This document shows, in pieces, positions 31,301 to 40,368 of a stretch of DNA of 64,000 nt; positions within the stretch are counted from its first letter, which is position 1; each line of letters begins with the position of its first letter. Source of the DNA: Pseudomonas sp. MTM4. Its GTDB lineage: Bacteria > Pseudomonadota > Gammaproteobacteria > Pseudomonadales > Pseudomonadaceae. Location of the stretch: contig NZ_CP048411.1 of assembly GCF_019355055.1 (NCBI RefSeq), forward strand, positions 744,001 through 808,000, in the 5' to 3' direction. The notes beneath the pieces were generated by a model. That model was not told the origin of the DNA. It was given only the letters and a program-made list of their open reading frames with translations, and made no database searches. A program made the translations under genes and the position numbers.

Positions 31301-31483
31301 GGAGGCCATGATCTCCGGGCTGGCACCGGGCAAACTGGCCTGTACGGTAATGACCGGGAAATCCATATTCGGCAGTGGCGACACTGGCAACAAGCCAAAA
31401 CTGACCCCGCCCAACAGCAAGATCGCCAGGCTCAGAAGCATGGTCGCGACTGGGCGAGCGATGAAGGGGGCGGACAAGTTCAT
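28379..31483 (-). CDS. muxC: RND efflux transporter MuxC (MdtC-like)
   Basis: This is one of two different RND pump subunits of the system, 1034 residues. It shows the N-terminal helix (FIARPVATMLLSLAILLLGG), the TM4 motif VVDDAIVVLENIARH and the late motif VVKKNAILMIDLAL characteristic of the MdtB/MdtC branch. In E. coli, MdtB and MdtC form a B2C heterotrimer, and the same is expected here. MuxABC-OpmB in P. aeruginosa handles aztreonam, macrolides, novobiocin and tetracycline. Its start overlaps the stop of a 62-codon frame made by an insertion after muxB; normally muxB would be directly upstream. Confidence 0.94.
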   Translation of the reverse strand: MNLSAPFIARPVATMLLSLAILLLGGVSFGLLPVSPLPNMDFPVITVQASLPGASPEIMASSVATPLERSLGSIAGVNQMSSRSSQGSTRIIIEFDLDRDINGAAREVQAAINAARNLLPSGMRSMPTYRKVNPSQAPIMVLSLTSDVLDKGQLYDIGSTVLAQKLSQVPGVGEVQVGGSSLPAVRVELQPQQLEQYGVSLDEVRQTIASANVRRPKGMVEDDHRHWQVQASDQLHEAADYLPLIIRYQDGAALRLSDVAKVSDAVEDRYNDGFFNNERAVLLIINRQAGANIIETIEGIRNELPALQAIVPGSVKMAVAMDRSPVIRATLHEAERTLLIAVGLVIVLVFLFLGRLRTALIPALAVPVSLVGTFAVMYLFGFSLNVLSLMALILAAGLVVDDAIVVLENIARHIDDGVPPMRAAYIGTREVGFTLLSMNLSLVVVFVSILFMGGIVERLFREFSITLAAAILVSLLVSLTLTPMLCARWLKPHDASQEGRLHRWSHDAHQWLLRHYDRSLGWALRHHRIMLFTLLATIGLNVFLYIEVPKTFLPQQDTGQLTGFIRGDDGLSFQVMQPKMEIYRQAVLADPAVESVAGFIGGQGGINNAFMIVRLKPLAERKISAQKVIERIRANQPKVPGGRMFLMADQDLQFGGGRQSSSAYSYSLLASDLADLRAWVPQVTRALMALPELTSIDANEGEGAQQISLQVDRDAAKRLGIDMSTVTTLLNNAFSQRQISTIYESLNQYQVVMEIDPAYAQHPEVLEQIQVITSDGRRVPLAAFASYERSLEEDRVSHEGQFAAENIDFDLAPGVSLDQATRAIERAVAAIGMPSEVQGRLGGTGDVFKATQEGQPLMILGALLLVYIVLGILYESYIHPLTILSTLPSAGVGALLAIILMREQFSLISLLGLFLLIGVVKKNAILMIDLALQFERNDHLSPQESIRRSCLLRFRPILMTTMAAILGALPLLMGGAEGAEMRQPLGLTIVGGLILSQILTLYTTPVVYLYLDRARHRFNRWRGVRTDAALENPL

Positions 31484-31668
31484 AGCTGTAAGCCAGTGGC
31501 AGGCAGGAAGCGGGAAGCGGGAAGCGGAAAGTTGAAGGCTCTGTTTGCGGGGATGCCTATTGCTGCTAGCAGAACGGGACGATTACTCAGTTCAGCCGAT
31601 ATTAGGTGCCCTCCACGCTGCACCGATTGCTCTGCTTTCCAACTTCCAACTTCCAGCTCAGCGCTCAT
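31480..31668 (-). CDS. 62-codon frame created by a repeat-bounded insertion between muxB and muxC
   Basis: The frame starts at an ATG overlapping the muxB stop (ATGA) and ends in a TGA overlapping the muxC ATG (ATGA). It thus fills the gap exactly and could carry ribosomes from muxB to muxC. The product ([15 protein letters not shown]... ending TGLQL) resembles no family I know and lies wholly inside the inserted element. I regard it as a possible translated linker rather than a gene with its own function. It has no ribosome site of its own. Confidence 0.4.
   Translation of the reverse strand: MSAELEVGSWKAEQSVQRGGHLISAELSNRPVLLAAIGIPANRAFNFPLPASRFLPATGLQL
31484..31664. repeat. Heptamer-bounded palindromic insertion element
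   Basis: This 181-nt element separates muxB from muxC, genes that elsewhere in this operon type are directly coupled. Its ends carry inverted arrays of a seven-base unit GGAAGNN: 31506-31531 on the plus strand (GGAAGCG three times, then GAAAG) and 31635-31654 in reverse (GGAAGTT twice, then GGAAAG). The core between has no recognisable gene. It looks like a non-autonomous repeat of MITE or palindromic-unit type. Confidence 0.7.
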
Positions 31669-34600
31669 ACGCGAGCCTCCTGCCCAGCCGCATCCTTACG
31701 AGCAAACCGCTGACCCAACCGATCGAAGAATAGATAGATCACCGGCGTGGTGAATAGCGTCAGCAATTGGCTCAACAGCAGACCACCAACCAGGACCAAA
31801 CCCAGCGGCTGACGCAGCTCGGCCCCGGAGCCGGAAGCGAGCATCAGCGGTACCGCGCCGAACAATGCGGCCAATGTGGTCATCAGGATCGGACGGAAAC
31901 GCAGCAGCGCGGCCCGGTAGATCGCATCCTGCGGACTCATGCCCTGCTGACGTTCAGCCTCCAGCGCGAAGTCGATCATCATGATCGCGTTCTTCTTGAC
32001 GATACCGATCAGCAGGATGATGCCAATGATCGCGATCAGCCCCAAGTCGTTGCCGGTCAGCAACAGCGCGAGCAAGGCGCCGACGGCCGCCGACGGCAAC
32101 GTCGAGAGAATGGTGATCGGATGGATATAGCTCTCATAGAGCACGCCGAGCACGATATACATGGTCACCACTGCGGCGAGAATCAGCAGCAGCGTGCTCG
32201 ACAGCGAAGCCTGGAAAGCCTCGGCAGCGCCCTGGAAACGGCTCTGAATGCCAGCGGGCAGGCCGATTTCGGCCTCAACGCCTTCGATCACCTCCACCGC
32301 TTCGCCCAATGAGACGCCATCGGCCAGGTTGAACGACAAAGTGACTGCAGGGAACTGACCGATATGGTTGATCAGCAGCGGCGCATTACGCTGTTCCAGC
32401 GTCGCCAAGCTCGACAGCCGCACCGGCGTGCCGCCCTCGCTCTGCACGAACAGCTCCTCCAGCGCCTGTGCGCCAAGACGGCTGCCCGACTCGGCTTCCA
32501 ATACCACGCGGTACTGGCTGGCCTGAGTGAAGATCGTCGAAATCTGCCGCTGACCGAAGGCGTCATACAGTGCGTCGGTGATGTCCGAAACCTCGATTCC
32601 CAGGCGAGCTGCGGCATCGCGATCGATGTCCAGATAAATCTGCAGACCGTTGCTCTGCAAATCACTGGCGATATCGGTCAGCTCCGGGCGCTCGCGGAGT
32701 GCCGCAACCAGTCGCGGCGCCCATTCCTGCAGCAGCTCACCATCCGGCGACTCGAGGCTGAACTGGAACTGCGTACGGCTGACCCGATCTTCGATCGACA
32801 GATCCTGCACCGGTTGCATGTACAAATCGATACCCGGCAGCTTCGCCAGTTCCGGTCGTAGCCGATCGATGACCTGGCTGGCCGTGACGTCTCGCTCACC
32901 GTGGGGTTTGAGGTTGATCAGCAAACGACCGCTATTGAGGGTGACGTTGTCACCGTCCACGCCGATATAGGACGACAGGCTCTCCACCGCCGGATCGTCC
33001 AGAATCACTCGCGCAAGCGATTGCTGGCGTTCGCTCATGGCACGGAAGGAAATCGATTGCGGCGCTTCGCTGATGCCCTGAATCACACCAGTGTCCTGCA
33101 CCGGAAAGAAGCCTTTCGGTACGGCCAGGTAAAGCACCACTGTCAATCCCAAGGTCAACACGGCAACCAGCAGGGTCAGTGTCTGGTGCCCCAACACCCA
33201 GGTCAGCCAGCGCGAGTAGCCGCCGATGAGCCGCTCGACCCAGTCCGGCTTGGCTTCATCCACGGTGGCCGGTTTGAGCAGCTTGGCGCACATCATTGGC
33301 GTCAACGTCAGGGACACCACGAGCGAGATCAGGATGGCGACCGCCAGGGTGATCGCGAACTCGCGGAACAGGCGTCCTACCACGTCTTGCATGAACAGCA
33401 GCGGAATGAGCACGGCGATCAGGGACAATGTCAGCGAAATCAGGGTAAAACCGATCTGCTTGGCCCCTTTGAGCGCTGCCTGAAGCGGCGTCTCGCCCTC
33501 CTCCACATGGCGGGCAATGTTTTCGAGCATGACGATGGCATCGTCCACGACGAAGCCGGTGGCAATGGTCAGCGCCATCAGCGTCAGGTTATTCAGGGAG
33601 AAGCCGGCGAGATGCATGATTGCAAAGGTGCCCACCAGCGACAGCGGCACGGCAATCGATGGAATGATCGTCGCCGACAGTCGCTTGAGAAATACGAACG
33701 TGACCATGACCACGAGGACCGTAGCCATCAGCAGTTCATGCTGCACGTCGGTGATGGCGGCACGAATGGTTTGCGTACGGTCGGTGAGCACCACCACGTC
33801 GAGTCCGGCCGGCATGCTGGCGGTGACTTCAGGTAGCAACGCTTGGATACGTTCGACCACATCAATCACGTTCGCCCCGGGTTGGCGCTGGATGTTCAGC
33901 AGCACGGCCTGGGTTTCGTTGGCCCACGCGGCGAGGCGTTCGTTCTCGGCGCCATCGATGATGTCGGCGACATCCTTCAAGCGCAGCGTTGCGCCGTCTT
34001 CGTACGCCAGAATGAGTTCGGCGTATTCCTCCGGCGTTTTCAGTTGATCGTTGGCGTCGAGCATCGATACCCGAGTCGGGCCGTCGAAATTGCCTTTGGG
34101 CTGGTTGACGTTGGAGCTGGTCACCAGCGAACGAACGTCGGCGAGCGACAATCCGTACGATGCGAGCGCTTCGGGGTTGACCCGAATGCGTACCGCAGGG
34201 CGCTGACCGCCGGCGATGCTGACCATGCCCACGCCGCTGATCTGCGCCAGCTTTTGCGCCATGCGCGTATCGACCAGATCATGCATTTCCGGTAGCGCCA
34301 GACTTTCCGACGTCACCGCCAAGGTCATCACCGGCGTGTCAGCCGGATTGACTTTGTTGTATACCGGCGGCGCCGGGAGATCGTTGGGCAGCAGATTGCT
34401 TGCGGCATTGATAGCTGCCTGAACTTCCTGCTCGGCCACGTCCAGCTCGACTTCGAGGGAGAAACGCAGCGTGATCACCGATGCCCCGCCCGAGCTGGTC
34501 GAGGACATCTGGGTCAGTCCCGGCATCTGACCGAACTGGCGCTCCAGCGGCGCGGTTACGGCGCTGGTCATGACCTCGGGACTGGCACCGGGATACAGCG

Positions 34601-34745
34601 TCATGACCCGGATGGTTGGATAGTCCACCTGTGGCAGCGCCGATACGGGCAGCATGCGATAGGCGATCAGGCCGGCCAAAAGAATCGCGATCATCGTCAG
34701 CGTGGTCGCCACCGGCCGCAGGATGAACAGCCGCGAGATGTTCAT
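31665..34745 (-). CDS. muxB: RND efflux transporter MuxB (MdtB-like)
   Basis: This is the first RND subunit of the pair, 1026 residues. It has the N-terminal helix ([20 protein letters not shown]), periplasmic docking and porter loops, [15 protein letters not shown] in TM4 and [18 protein letters not shown] near the C-terminal helices. It works with MuxC in a heterotrimer. The ATG overlaps the muxA stop (ATGA). The stop overlaps the small inserted frame rather than muxC itself. Confidence 0.94.
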   Translation of the reverse strand: MNISRLFILRPVATTLTMIAILLAGLIAYRMLPVSALPQVDYPTIRVMTLYPGASPEVMTSAVTAPLERQFGQMPGLTQMSSTSSGGASVITLRFSLEVELDVAEQEVQAAINAASNLLPNDLPAPPVYNKVNPADTPVMTLAVTSESLALPEMHDLVDTRMAQKLAQISGVGMVSIAGGQRPAVRIRVNPEALASYGLSLADVRSLVTSSNVNQPKGNFDGPTRVSMLDANDQLKTPEEYAELILAYEDGATLRLKDVADIIDGAENERLAAWANETQAVLLNIQRQPGANVIDVVERIQALLPEVTASMPAGLDVVVLTDRTQTIRAAITDVQHELLMATVLVVMVTFVFLKRLSATIIPSIAVPLSLVGTFAIMHLAGFSLNNLTLMALTIATGFVVDDAIVMLENIARHVEEGETPLQAALKGAKQIGFTLISLTLSLIAVLIPLLFMQDVVGRLFREFAITLAVAILISLVVSLTLTPMMCAKLLKPATVDEAKPDWVERLIGGYSRWLTWVLGHQTLTLLVAVLTLGLTVVLYLAVPKGFFPVQDTGVIQGISEAPQSISFRAMSERQQSLARVILDDPAVESLSSYIGVDGDNVTLNSGRLLINLKPHGERDVTASQVIDRLRPELAKLPGIDLYMQPVQDLSIEDRVSRTQFQFSLESPDGELLQEWAPRLVAALRERPELTDIASDLQSNGLQIYLDIDRDAAARLGIEVSDITDALYDAFGQRQISTIFTQASQYRVVLEAESGSRLGAQALEELFVQSEGGTPVRLSSLATLEQRNAPLLINHIGQFPAVTLSFNLADGVSLGEAVEVIEGVEAEIGLPAGIQSRFQGAAEAFQASLSSTLLLILAAVVTMYIVLGVLYESYIHPITILSTLPSAAVGALLALLLTGNDLGLIAIIGIILLIGIVKKNAIMMIDFALEAERQQGMSPQDAIYRAALLRFRPILMTTLAALFGAVPLMLASGSGAELRQPLGLVLVGGLLLSQLLTLFTTPVIYLFFDRLGQRFARKDAAGQEARV

Positions 34746-35989
34746 CGCGCCGGGCGCTCCTTGGCATTCTGTGGGTCGACCTTGGGATTTTCGGCCGCTT
34801 CTTCAGCGAGCTTCTGGCGATCCACCACTTCCACTTCGCTGCCATCACGCAGGCGGTCAGTGCCCTCCATGACGATGCGCTCACCCACGCTCAGGCCCTT
34901 GGTGATGACGGTATGCTCACCATTGCTCGGCCCTACTTCGAGGACACGCAGCTCGACCTTCGAATCGTCGCCTACCACATAGGCGAAGTTTCCGCGCGAG
35001 CCGAACTGAAGCGCTGCGGAGGGGATCAGGACGGCATCCTCCAACGTTTCCACGCGCAAGCGGATATTGACGAACTGGTTGGGTATCAGCAGCTCGGCTT
35101 CGTTGTCGAAGCGGGCTTTCATCTTCAGGGTGCCGGTGGTCGTGTCGATCAGGTTATCGACGCTCTCCAGCACGCCTTCGCCGAAGAGGACTCGTTCGCT
35201 GCGGTCCCACGCCTGAACCGACAATTCGTCACCGCGACGGAAACGGCTGATGACGGGCGGCAACTCGCCTTCAGGCAACGTGAAGCTGATGGCCATCGGC
35301 TGGGTCTGGGTGATGACGACCAGCGGCGTGGTGTCGTTGGCCGCGACGAGGTTGCCCTGATCCAGCTGTCGCAGGCCGACGCGACCATCGATCGGCGCGC
35401 GAATCTGAGTGAATTGCAGGTTCAGCTTGGCCTCATTGACCGCTGCCTGGTTGGCCGCAAGTGTTCCCTGGTACTGGTTGACCAGTGCCTGCTGGGTGTC
35501 GAGCGTCTGCTTGGCGATGCTGTCGTCGGCAAACAATCCCCGATAACGCTTGAGATCGACTTGCGCGTTTTGCAGCAATGCGCGGTTCTGCTGCAAAGTG
35601 CCTTCCGCCTGCTGTAACGCCACCTCGTAGGGGCGCGGATCGATGATCGCGAGCAGATCGCCAGCCTTGACGCGCTGGCCCTCCTCGAAGCGCACCTCAA
35701 CGAGTTCTCCTGCCACACGGCTGCGTACGTTTACCGTGTTCAACGGTGTGACAGTGCCGAGCGCCTTGGAATACACCTCGAATCGCCCCTGCTCGACCGG
35801 AGCAACCCGCACCGGCGTTGGCCCGCCGAACGCTCCGAATGCCGGACGACCACCGGCTCGCTGCTGTTGGGGTTGTTCCGCTGCGCTAGGCCATAGCCAC
35901 CAAAGCAGGAGCGCAATAGCGATGACCACGACGCCAATGATCAGCCAGCGCTGCAAGGCGCCGGCGCGAGAAGTGTTTGCCTCGGACAT
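34742..35989 (-). CDS. muxA: RND membrane fusion protein MuxA (MdtA-like)
   Basis: This is the periplasmic adaptor of the MuxABC-OpmB pump, 415 residues. A single N-terminal transmembrane anchor (residues 15-33, [17 protein letters not shown]) replaces the lipid anchor of MexE. Lipoyl halves ([20 protein letters not shown] and [15 protein letters not shown]) surround a coiled-coil hairpin. A charged tail (last 30 residues, [19 protein letters not shown]) is seen. It is first gene of the operon; no adjacent regulator was found. The ribosome site before the ATG is weak. Confidence 0.93.
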   Translation of the reverse strand: MSEANTSRAGALQRWLIIGVVVIAIALLLWWLWPSAAEQPQQQRAGGRPAFGAFGGPTPVRVAPVEQGRFEVYSKALGTVTPLNTVNVRSRVAGELVEVRFEEGQRVKAGDLLAIIDPRPYEVALQQAEGTLQQNRALLQNAQVDLKRYRGLFADDSIAKQTLDTQQALVNQYQGTLAANQAAVNEAKLNLQFTQIRAPIDGRVGLRQLDQGNLVAANDTTPLVVITQTQPMAISFTLPEGELPPVISRFRRGDELSVQAWDRSERVLFGEGVLESVDNLIDTTTGTLKMKARFDNEAELLIPNQFVNIRLRVETLEDAVLIPSAALQFGSRGNFAYVVGDDSKVELRVLEVGPSNGEHTVITKGLSVGERIVMEGTDRLRDGSEVEVVDRQKLAEEAAENPKVDPQNAKERPAR

Positions 35990-36262
35990 GAACTGGGTTC
36001 GCCTGGAAATGAGGGTGAACCATAAGCAGTCGAGCCCCGCTGGGAAAGCGGATTTACGGCATTTTTACGTAACCGAGCTTGTCGATGCCAAACATGGCTT
36101 TCGAAGCGTGCGTTTCAGCCTCAGGAACCATGTTTGAGCCATCCAGTCTATGTACCGTTCACTCGACAGCTGGCGAACCTGGCTTCTGTCGATTCATCGC
36201 ATCTGGTGCGATATGCCGCTATTCATCAGGCCGTCCGATAATGGCCTGCACAGGATCAAGGA

Positions 36263-37729
36263 ATGAACGCATCACTGGTAATCCTGGCGTTGACTGTCGC
36301 CAGCTTTCTTCTCGGTTTTCTGCGCGACCTGTTCATCGCCAAGGCCTTCGGCCTGAGCTGGGAAGCCGACCTGATTTTCGTTGCGCTGATCCTGCCGATG
36401 TTCTTCGAGAACTTCCTCGGCCTCGCCCTTCGCGACGCCATGATCCCGTACTTACAGAAGTTGCGCAGTCAATCCCAAGCCCTGTTCGAGACCGTCAGCC
36501 GCTGGCTCTATTGGCGCGTGATGGGAATGGGGGCGGCGGTAAGTGCCGTCGCCATCGCAGGCAGCTACTGGATCCTCAATCTTCTGGCGCCCGGTTGGTC
36601 CGATGCTCAGGTAGCCACCGGCCAGATTGTGTTCTGTGTAGGTGCAGCGCTGATTGCCGTTCAGGCCGTTCTGTATTGCCAGGGCGCACTCCTCAACATG
36701 GATGAGATCTTCATTCTGCCAATGACGCGCACGGTGTTGCTCAACGCCGGTGCGATCATCGGAATTCTGCTGTTCCAGCCCACCGGGATGGTGATCTTCA
36801 TCGGCATGCTGCTGCCGCAGCTTGCGCTGATCTGGCTGCAGCACAGGCGGATTGCCTATCTGCGTGGAAGTGAAAGCGTTGAAACGGAGGGGCACCGCGG
36901 TAGCTTCGGCCTGGCCTTCGCGCCGGTCCTGCTAGCCGCTGGGGCACAACAAGGCTGCATTCTTGCCGAACGGATGTTCGCCTCCTATCTCGACGAAGGC
37001 AGCATCACCATGCTGTCTTTTGCATTCCGCATCGTCACCATCCCGCTTACGCTCTACGCGTTGTCAGTGCTATCGGTGCTGTTCCCCCGCTTCGTCTCGA
37101 GCTGGAATGACGGTGATTACATTGGCCACGCCGCAGTGATACGCAAAGGGTTGTTGGCCACTCTGCTCTTCCTGGTCCCGGCCACGGTGGTGCTCTGCTC
37201 ATTTCCGCAGCCCGTGGTGTCGGTGCTACTGGAGCGAGGCCAATTCGGCGCTGCGCAAACAGATGCCACTGCATCGCTGGTGGTTCTCTATTCACTTGGC
37301 CTGCCGGCGATGGGACTGGCGCTGTTATGGGGCCGCACCCTGCTTGCTCAGCATCAGTCACGGCTGTTTCTGGTGATCACGCTTGTCAGCTCTGCGCTCA
37401 CCATCAGCCTCGATGCGCTGCTCTACGGCCCATACGGTGCTGAAGGCCTGGCGTTCGCTTTTTCCAGCGGAGCGGCACTGCAGGCGCTGTTCATGGGGCT
37501 ATATGTTTATCGTGCATCGCCGACGGGCCTGGCTCCGAGCGTACTCCTGCGTTGGATCACCACAGGCGTTACCGTTGCGGCTCTACTGCACTGGCTACCC
37601 ACGCCGCACGGATTGCTCCAGTTGTGCCTGTACATCGCGTTGATGCTGTGTGCCTTCGCGGCGGGCGTGGTGTTGCTCGGTGAACGGGATCTGTTCAGGC
37701 CAAGCTACTGGTCGATGAAGAAGGCCTGA
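36263..37729 (+). CDS. MurJ/MviN-like lipid flippase
   Basis: This polytopic membrane protein of 488 residues has about 12-14 hydrophobic segments and belongs to the MVIN/MurJ family of the MOP superfamily. The family opening (ILALTVASFLLGFLRDLFIAKAFG) and the region AAGAQQGCILAERMFASYLDEGSI, like the paired halves of MurJ, are clear. The true murJ in Pseudomonas lies near rpsT/ribF, which is absent here. This is therefore probably a paralog, perhaps moving an exopolysaccharide precursor. No glycosyltransferases surround it, so the substrate is open. AGGA lies upstream of the ATG. Confidence 0.8.
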   Translation: MNASLVILALTVASFLLGFLRDLFIAKAFGLSWEADLIFVALILPMFFENFLGLALRDAMIPYLQKLRSQSQALFETVSRWLYWRVMGMGAAVSAVAIAGSYWILNLLAPGWSDAQVATGQIVFCVGAALIAVQAVLYCQGALLNMDEIFILPMTRTVLLNAGAIIGILLFQPTGMVIFIGMLLPQLALIWLQHRRIAYLRGSESVETEGHRGSFGLAFAPVLLAAGAQQGCILAERMFASYLDEGSITMLSFAFRIVTIPLTLYALSVLSVLFPRFVSSWNDGDYIGHAAVIRKGLLATLLFLVPATVVLCSFPQPVVSVLLERGQFGAAQTDATASLVVLYSLGLPAMGLALLWGRTLLAQHQSRLFLVITLVSSALTISLDALLYGPYGAEGLAFAFSSGAALQALFMGLYVYRASPTGLAPSVLLRWITTGVTVAALLHWLPTPHGLLQLCLYIALMLCAFAAGVVLLGERDLFRPSYWSMKKA

Positions 37730-37791
37730 CGGTATCGGCTTCGCGCCAGCAGGGAGTAGCCAGGCAGGAATGAGCTTCAGCGGGAAGATCA

Positions 37792-37813
37792 GGTGTTGCT
37801 CATGAGCAACACC
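37792..37813. terminator. Palindromic terminator after the MurJ-like gene
   Basis: A perfect 22-bp palindrome (GGTGTTGCTCA / TGAGCAACACC) is followed by CCGCTTTT on the plus strand. It lies between convergent genes and could end both transcripts. Confidence 0.6.
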
Positions 37814-37923
37814 CCGCTTTTGGTGAGTGGCGAAGCCAGAAGTTAATTTTTGGAGCCCGCCCGCTCGAACGAAGCCCCTGTAGGAACCGGTTCGGAGCTA
37901 CCCAGAGACAGCGGCGAAATCTC

Positions 37924-38679
37924 TCAGTTGGGCTCGGTCTCAGCTTCCTCGTGCGCCTGGCGCAACCGCTCGCGACTGTTCGTCAGGTGCAGACGCATCG
38001 CGGCGCGGGCGGATTCAGCATCCTGGCGCGCGATGGCGTCGTAGATCTGCTCATGCTCGCGACCGAGGCGCTGTTGATAGTGCGGCTGGTCATCGTGAGC
38101 CAGGCGTGCCGAGTTGAGGCGACTGCGTGGGATGATCGCCGTACCCAGGTGATTCATGATGTCGGTGAAATAACGATTACCGGTCGCCTCGGCAATCTGC
38201 AGATGGAATTGAAAGTCCGACACGGCGGCTTCGCTGGAAAGCGCTGCACTCTGCTGCAGCGAATCCAGAAACGCCCGCATCGCCGCCAACTGCTCCGGTG
38301 TTCGGCGTGTCGCCGCCAATCCTGCCGACTCGACCTCCAGGCTGATACGCAGCTCCAAGATCGAAAGCACGTCACGCAGCGTGCCGATGGTCGCCGGATC
38401 GATGCGCAGCCCAGTCGTACTCGGCGTGTCGAGCACGAAAGTACCTATGCCATGGCGAGTTTCCACCAGCCCGGACGCCTGCAACCGTGAAATCGCTTCC
38501 CGCACCACCGTCCTGCTCACCCCCTGCGCCTGCATGATTGCAGATTCGGTAGGCAGCTTGTCTCCACGCTTGATAACGCCATCGCGTATCTGTTGGGACA
38601 ATTCGGTCACCAACTCCTGTGCAAGGCTGCGATGCTTTCGGCGAACGCGTGGCTGGATGCTCTGGTTTTCCATGGACAC
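37924..38679 (-). CDS. FadR-subfamily GntR regulator
   Basis: This 251-residue regulator has an N-terminal winged helix (residues 15-85, with LPTESAIMQAQGVSRTVVREAISRL) and an all-alpha FCD domain. In the FCD domain, metal- and ligand-binding residues of the FadR type are visible (DFQFHLQIAEATGN, then the His region HEQIYDAI and HL). Such proteins sense carboxylates or sugar acids. The GTG at 38679 follows AAGAGA; an ATG two codons later is also possible. It stands alone, with no catabolic genes beside it, so its targets are remote. A near-palindrome 42 nt upstream may be its own operator. Confidence 0.88.
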   Translation of the reverse strand: MSMENQSIQPRVRRKHRSLAQELVTELSQQIRDGVIKRGDKLPTESAIMQAQGVSRTVVREAISRLQASGLVETRHGIGTFVLDTPSTTGLRIDPATIGTLRDVLSILELRISLEVESAGLAATRRTPEQLAAMRAFLDSLQQSAALSSEAAVSDFQFHLQIAEATGNRYFTDIMNHLGTAIIPRSRLNSARLAHDDQPHYQQRLGREHEQIYDAIARQDAESARAAMRLHLTNSRERLRQAHEEAETEPN

Positions 38680-38720
38680 ATCGATCTCTTTGAAGCGAAG
38701 TAAGCCGTATCATAGCCCAG

Positions 38721-38737
38721 TAGTTGTACGATAACTA
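38721..38737. promoter_or_regulatory. Candidate GntR/FadR operator
   Basis: TAGTTGTACGATAACTA is an imperfect dyad with TAGTT/AACTA ends, in the promoter region of the FadR-type gene. FadR-subfamily operators commonly have GT...AC cores of this size. Autoregulation is inferred. Confidence 0.35.
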
Positions 38738-38838
38738 TGCGGCGACCCTAATTCTCTGTCCCAACCTTATATCTGAAAACCGCACCGCTCCCAGGCGGCT
38801 CCTATACTGATGAAGCCCCCTCTAAGGAGATCGACACC

Positions 38839-39084
38839 ATGCGCCGCATCATTCTGTCCATCGCAGCCGCCGTCGTCAGCATGCCCCTTTGGGCGATGCA
38901 TTGCCCGATGGACATGGCAAAGATCGACGAGCACCTGAAAACAAATCCGCCAAGCGACCCCGCTACTCTGACCCGTGTCAAAGAGCTGCGCGCCGAAGGA
39001 GAGGCGCTGCATAAGGCTGGTGAGCATGAACAATCGCTCGAGGTGCTGGGAGAGGCCCAGGATTTGCTCGGCATAGCAGAATAG
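38839..39084 (+). CDS. Small exported protein of unknown function
   Basis: This product of 81 residues has a clear signal peptide (residues 1-19, cleaved after LWA). The mature part contains HCPMDMAKIDEHLK and a helical repeat-like stretch (VKELRAEGEALHKAGEHEQSLEVL) resembling a single tetratricopeptide-type helix pair. The ribosome site AAGGAGAT lies 7 nt before the ATG, which makes it a real gene. It would act in the periplasm. I recognise the type as a common Pseudomonas conserved hypothetical, but its function is not known. Confidence 0.8.
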   Translation: MRRIILSIAAAVVSMPLWAMHCPMDMAKIDEHLKTNPPSDPATLTRVKELRAEGEALHKAGEHEQSLEVLGEAQDLLGIAE

Positions 39085-39139
39085 CCCTCCGCCTTCACCA
39101 CCGAGCATCTGCCACATCGGCGGCTGTTCGGTGCGGCTG

Positions 39140-39403
39140 TCAGATCTCCTCGCCGCCCTCGCCGGTGCAGCGAACCCGTAGTTCCTTGCGATCGAAGTTT
39201 TCTTCTCTGCTCAGGGTTTCGTAGCCCTCCGGGCAGACTTCGCGCGCACGCGTCGCGCAGCCCGGTTGTCCCGCAACCTTGGTGCAAGTGAATACATATT
39301 CGTCGGTGCCGTCTGCCGGGGACACGGTTTCAATGGCGCTGCAGCCGATCAGCAAGACCGCCGGAGCGAGGATAACGGCGCATTGCCTGCTTAGGCTATT
39401 CAT
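39140..39403 (-). CDS. Small lipoprotein
   Basis: This protein of 87 residues has a signal peptide ending in a lipobox (VLLIGCSAI), so Cys21 would be lipidated. The mature part has four further cysteines (FTCTK, PGCAT, EVCPE, VRCTG), which could form two disulfides. No known domain was recognised. It is convergent with the small exported protein gene. It is probably attached to a cell membrane facing the periplasm. Confidence 0.75.
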   Translation of the reverse strand: MNSLSRQCAVILAPAVLLIGCSAIETVSPADGTDEYVFTCTKVAGQPGCATRAREVCPEGYETLSREENFDRKELRVRCTGEGGEEI

Positions 39404-39546
39404 TGATAATTCGGCTCGATGTGGTTGAGCGAGACTGGCCGCCCGGCACCTGCGGCTCGGCGGGCCTCATTGGCTGCTACCGTCAGACGCGGCTCGGGAC
39501 AAGTACAGCGATCCTTGCGGGTTTTTCGTTGCATCGGGCACTGACG

Positions 39547-39819
39547 CTAGCGTGGGTCAGGTGCGTCATCCATCTCGGCATTGTCAACGTCGATATCAGG
39601 TGTCTCGCGTTCGATGGGGACATCCGACCCATCCCGCGGAGTTTCCAGTTCATTTCCTGGCAGCTCGTCGACGCCCGCCTGGTCATCCGGATTCACATCG
39701 GTGCGCCCGGGACTCAACGGTGGCGCAGAACCAGGAATCACCATGCCATCGTCGCCCTCGGCCTGGGCATTCGTACGGGGTTCGTTCAGCGGTTGCTGAT
39801 CTTGACTATCGACGCTCAT
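39547..39819 (-). CDS. Acidic disordered small protein
   Basis: This product of 90 residues is very rich in Asp, Glu, Pro and Gly, with no hydrophobic segment (NPDDQAGVDELPGNELETP; DIDVDNAEMDDAPDP). It is likely disordered and cytoplasmic. GAGGTG stands 4 nt before the ATG at 39819, which supports translation; a GTG lies one codon earlier. Similar small acidic proteins are common in pseudomonads, but no role is known to me. Confidence 0.6.
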   Translation of the reverse strand: MSVDSQDQQPLNEPRTNAQAEGDDGMVIPGSAPPLSPGRTDVNPDDQAGVDELPGNELETPRDGSDVPIERETPDIDVDNAEMDDAPDPR

Positions 39820-39935
39820 CACTCACCTCTGCTGTTGTTCTGTACAGATAAGAGGATTGATGGGCTTCTGCGTTCAAGCAGATAGGTGCCGTTGGTCACT
39901 GCAGCCCGCGAGCATTCAGCGGACCGCAGAAACGG

Positions 39936-39960
39936 AAAAACCGGCTGCAAAGGCCGGTTT
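39936..39960 (-). terminator. Terminator downstream of tRNA-Leu
   Basis: An 8-bp stem (AAACCGGC / GCCGGTTT) with a 7-nt loop is followed on the minus strand by a run of five T. It lies 33 nt beyond the tRNA-Leu 3' end and ends the tRNA transcript. Confidence 0.85.
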
Positions 39961-39993
39961 CTATCAGCGTGCACATCGTGCTAACCACGTCCA

Positions 39994-40080
39994 TGGTGCC
40001 CGGAGCGGGAATCGAACCCGCATACCCTTTCGGATGAGGGATTTTAAGTCCCTTGCGTCTACCAGTTTCGCCATCCGGGC
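39994..40080 (-). tRNA. tRNA-Leu (anticodon UAA)
   Basis: This 87-nt gene has an encoded CCA end. The acceptor stem GCCCGGA/TCCGGGC, anticodon stem GGGACTTAAAATCCC, long variable arm and GGTTCGATTCC T-arm are visible. It is third in the Gly-Cys-Leu set downstream of pgsA. Confidence 0.97.
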
Positions 40081-40329
40081 GGGACGGAGCGCGATGCGTG
40101 ATCGCGGCGCAGGACTATAACCAGCCCCCCGCCCAGGTGCAACCCGAACGGCGCTTGACCACACCAGTTTCCAGACACTGATTGGCGTATCTCTTCAGCG
40201 CAGATATTCCTTGCTGATCCTGACTCGGACATCCGTATGTCGTGGTCGCTCTAGTCGAAGCCTCGTGGAGCAGGCAATGTTCTATCGGTGGCGAGTAGTT
40301 ACCTAGCGTCCGCGCTGAATCGCAGACAT

Positions 40330-40363
40330 AAAAAAACCGCAAGCTTGCGCTTACGGTTTTTTT
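40330..40363 (-). terminator. Hairpin between tRNA-Cys and tRNA-Leu
   Basis: The minus strand reads AAAAAACCG, an inner AAGC...GCTT pair, then CGGTTTTTTT. It forms an intrinsic terminator 5 nt beyond the tRNA-Cys CCA end. It implies that tRNA-Leu may have its own promoter or that read-through is partial. Confidence 0.8.
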
Positions 40364-40368
40364 ATTAA

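Noticed and set aside
31480..31668. The 62-codon frame as a true third pump subunit.
   Set aside because: It lies wholly within repeat-derived DNA and resembles no known small pump subunit such as AcrZ; kept only as a possible coupling frame.
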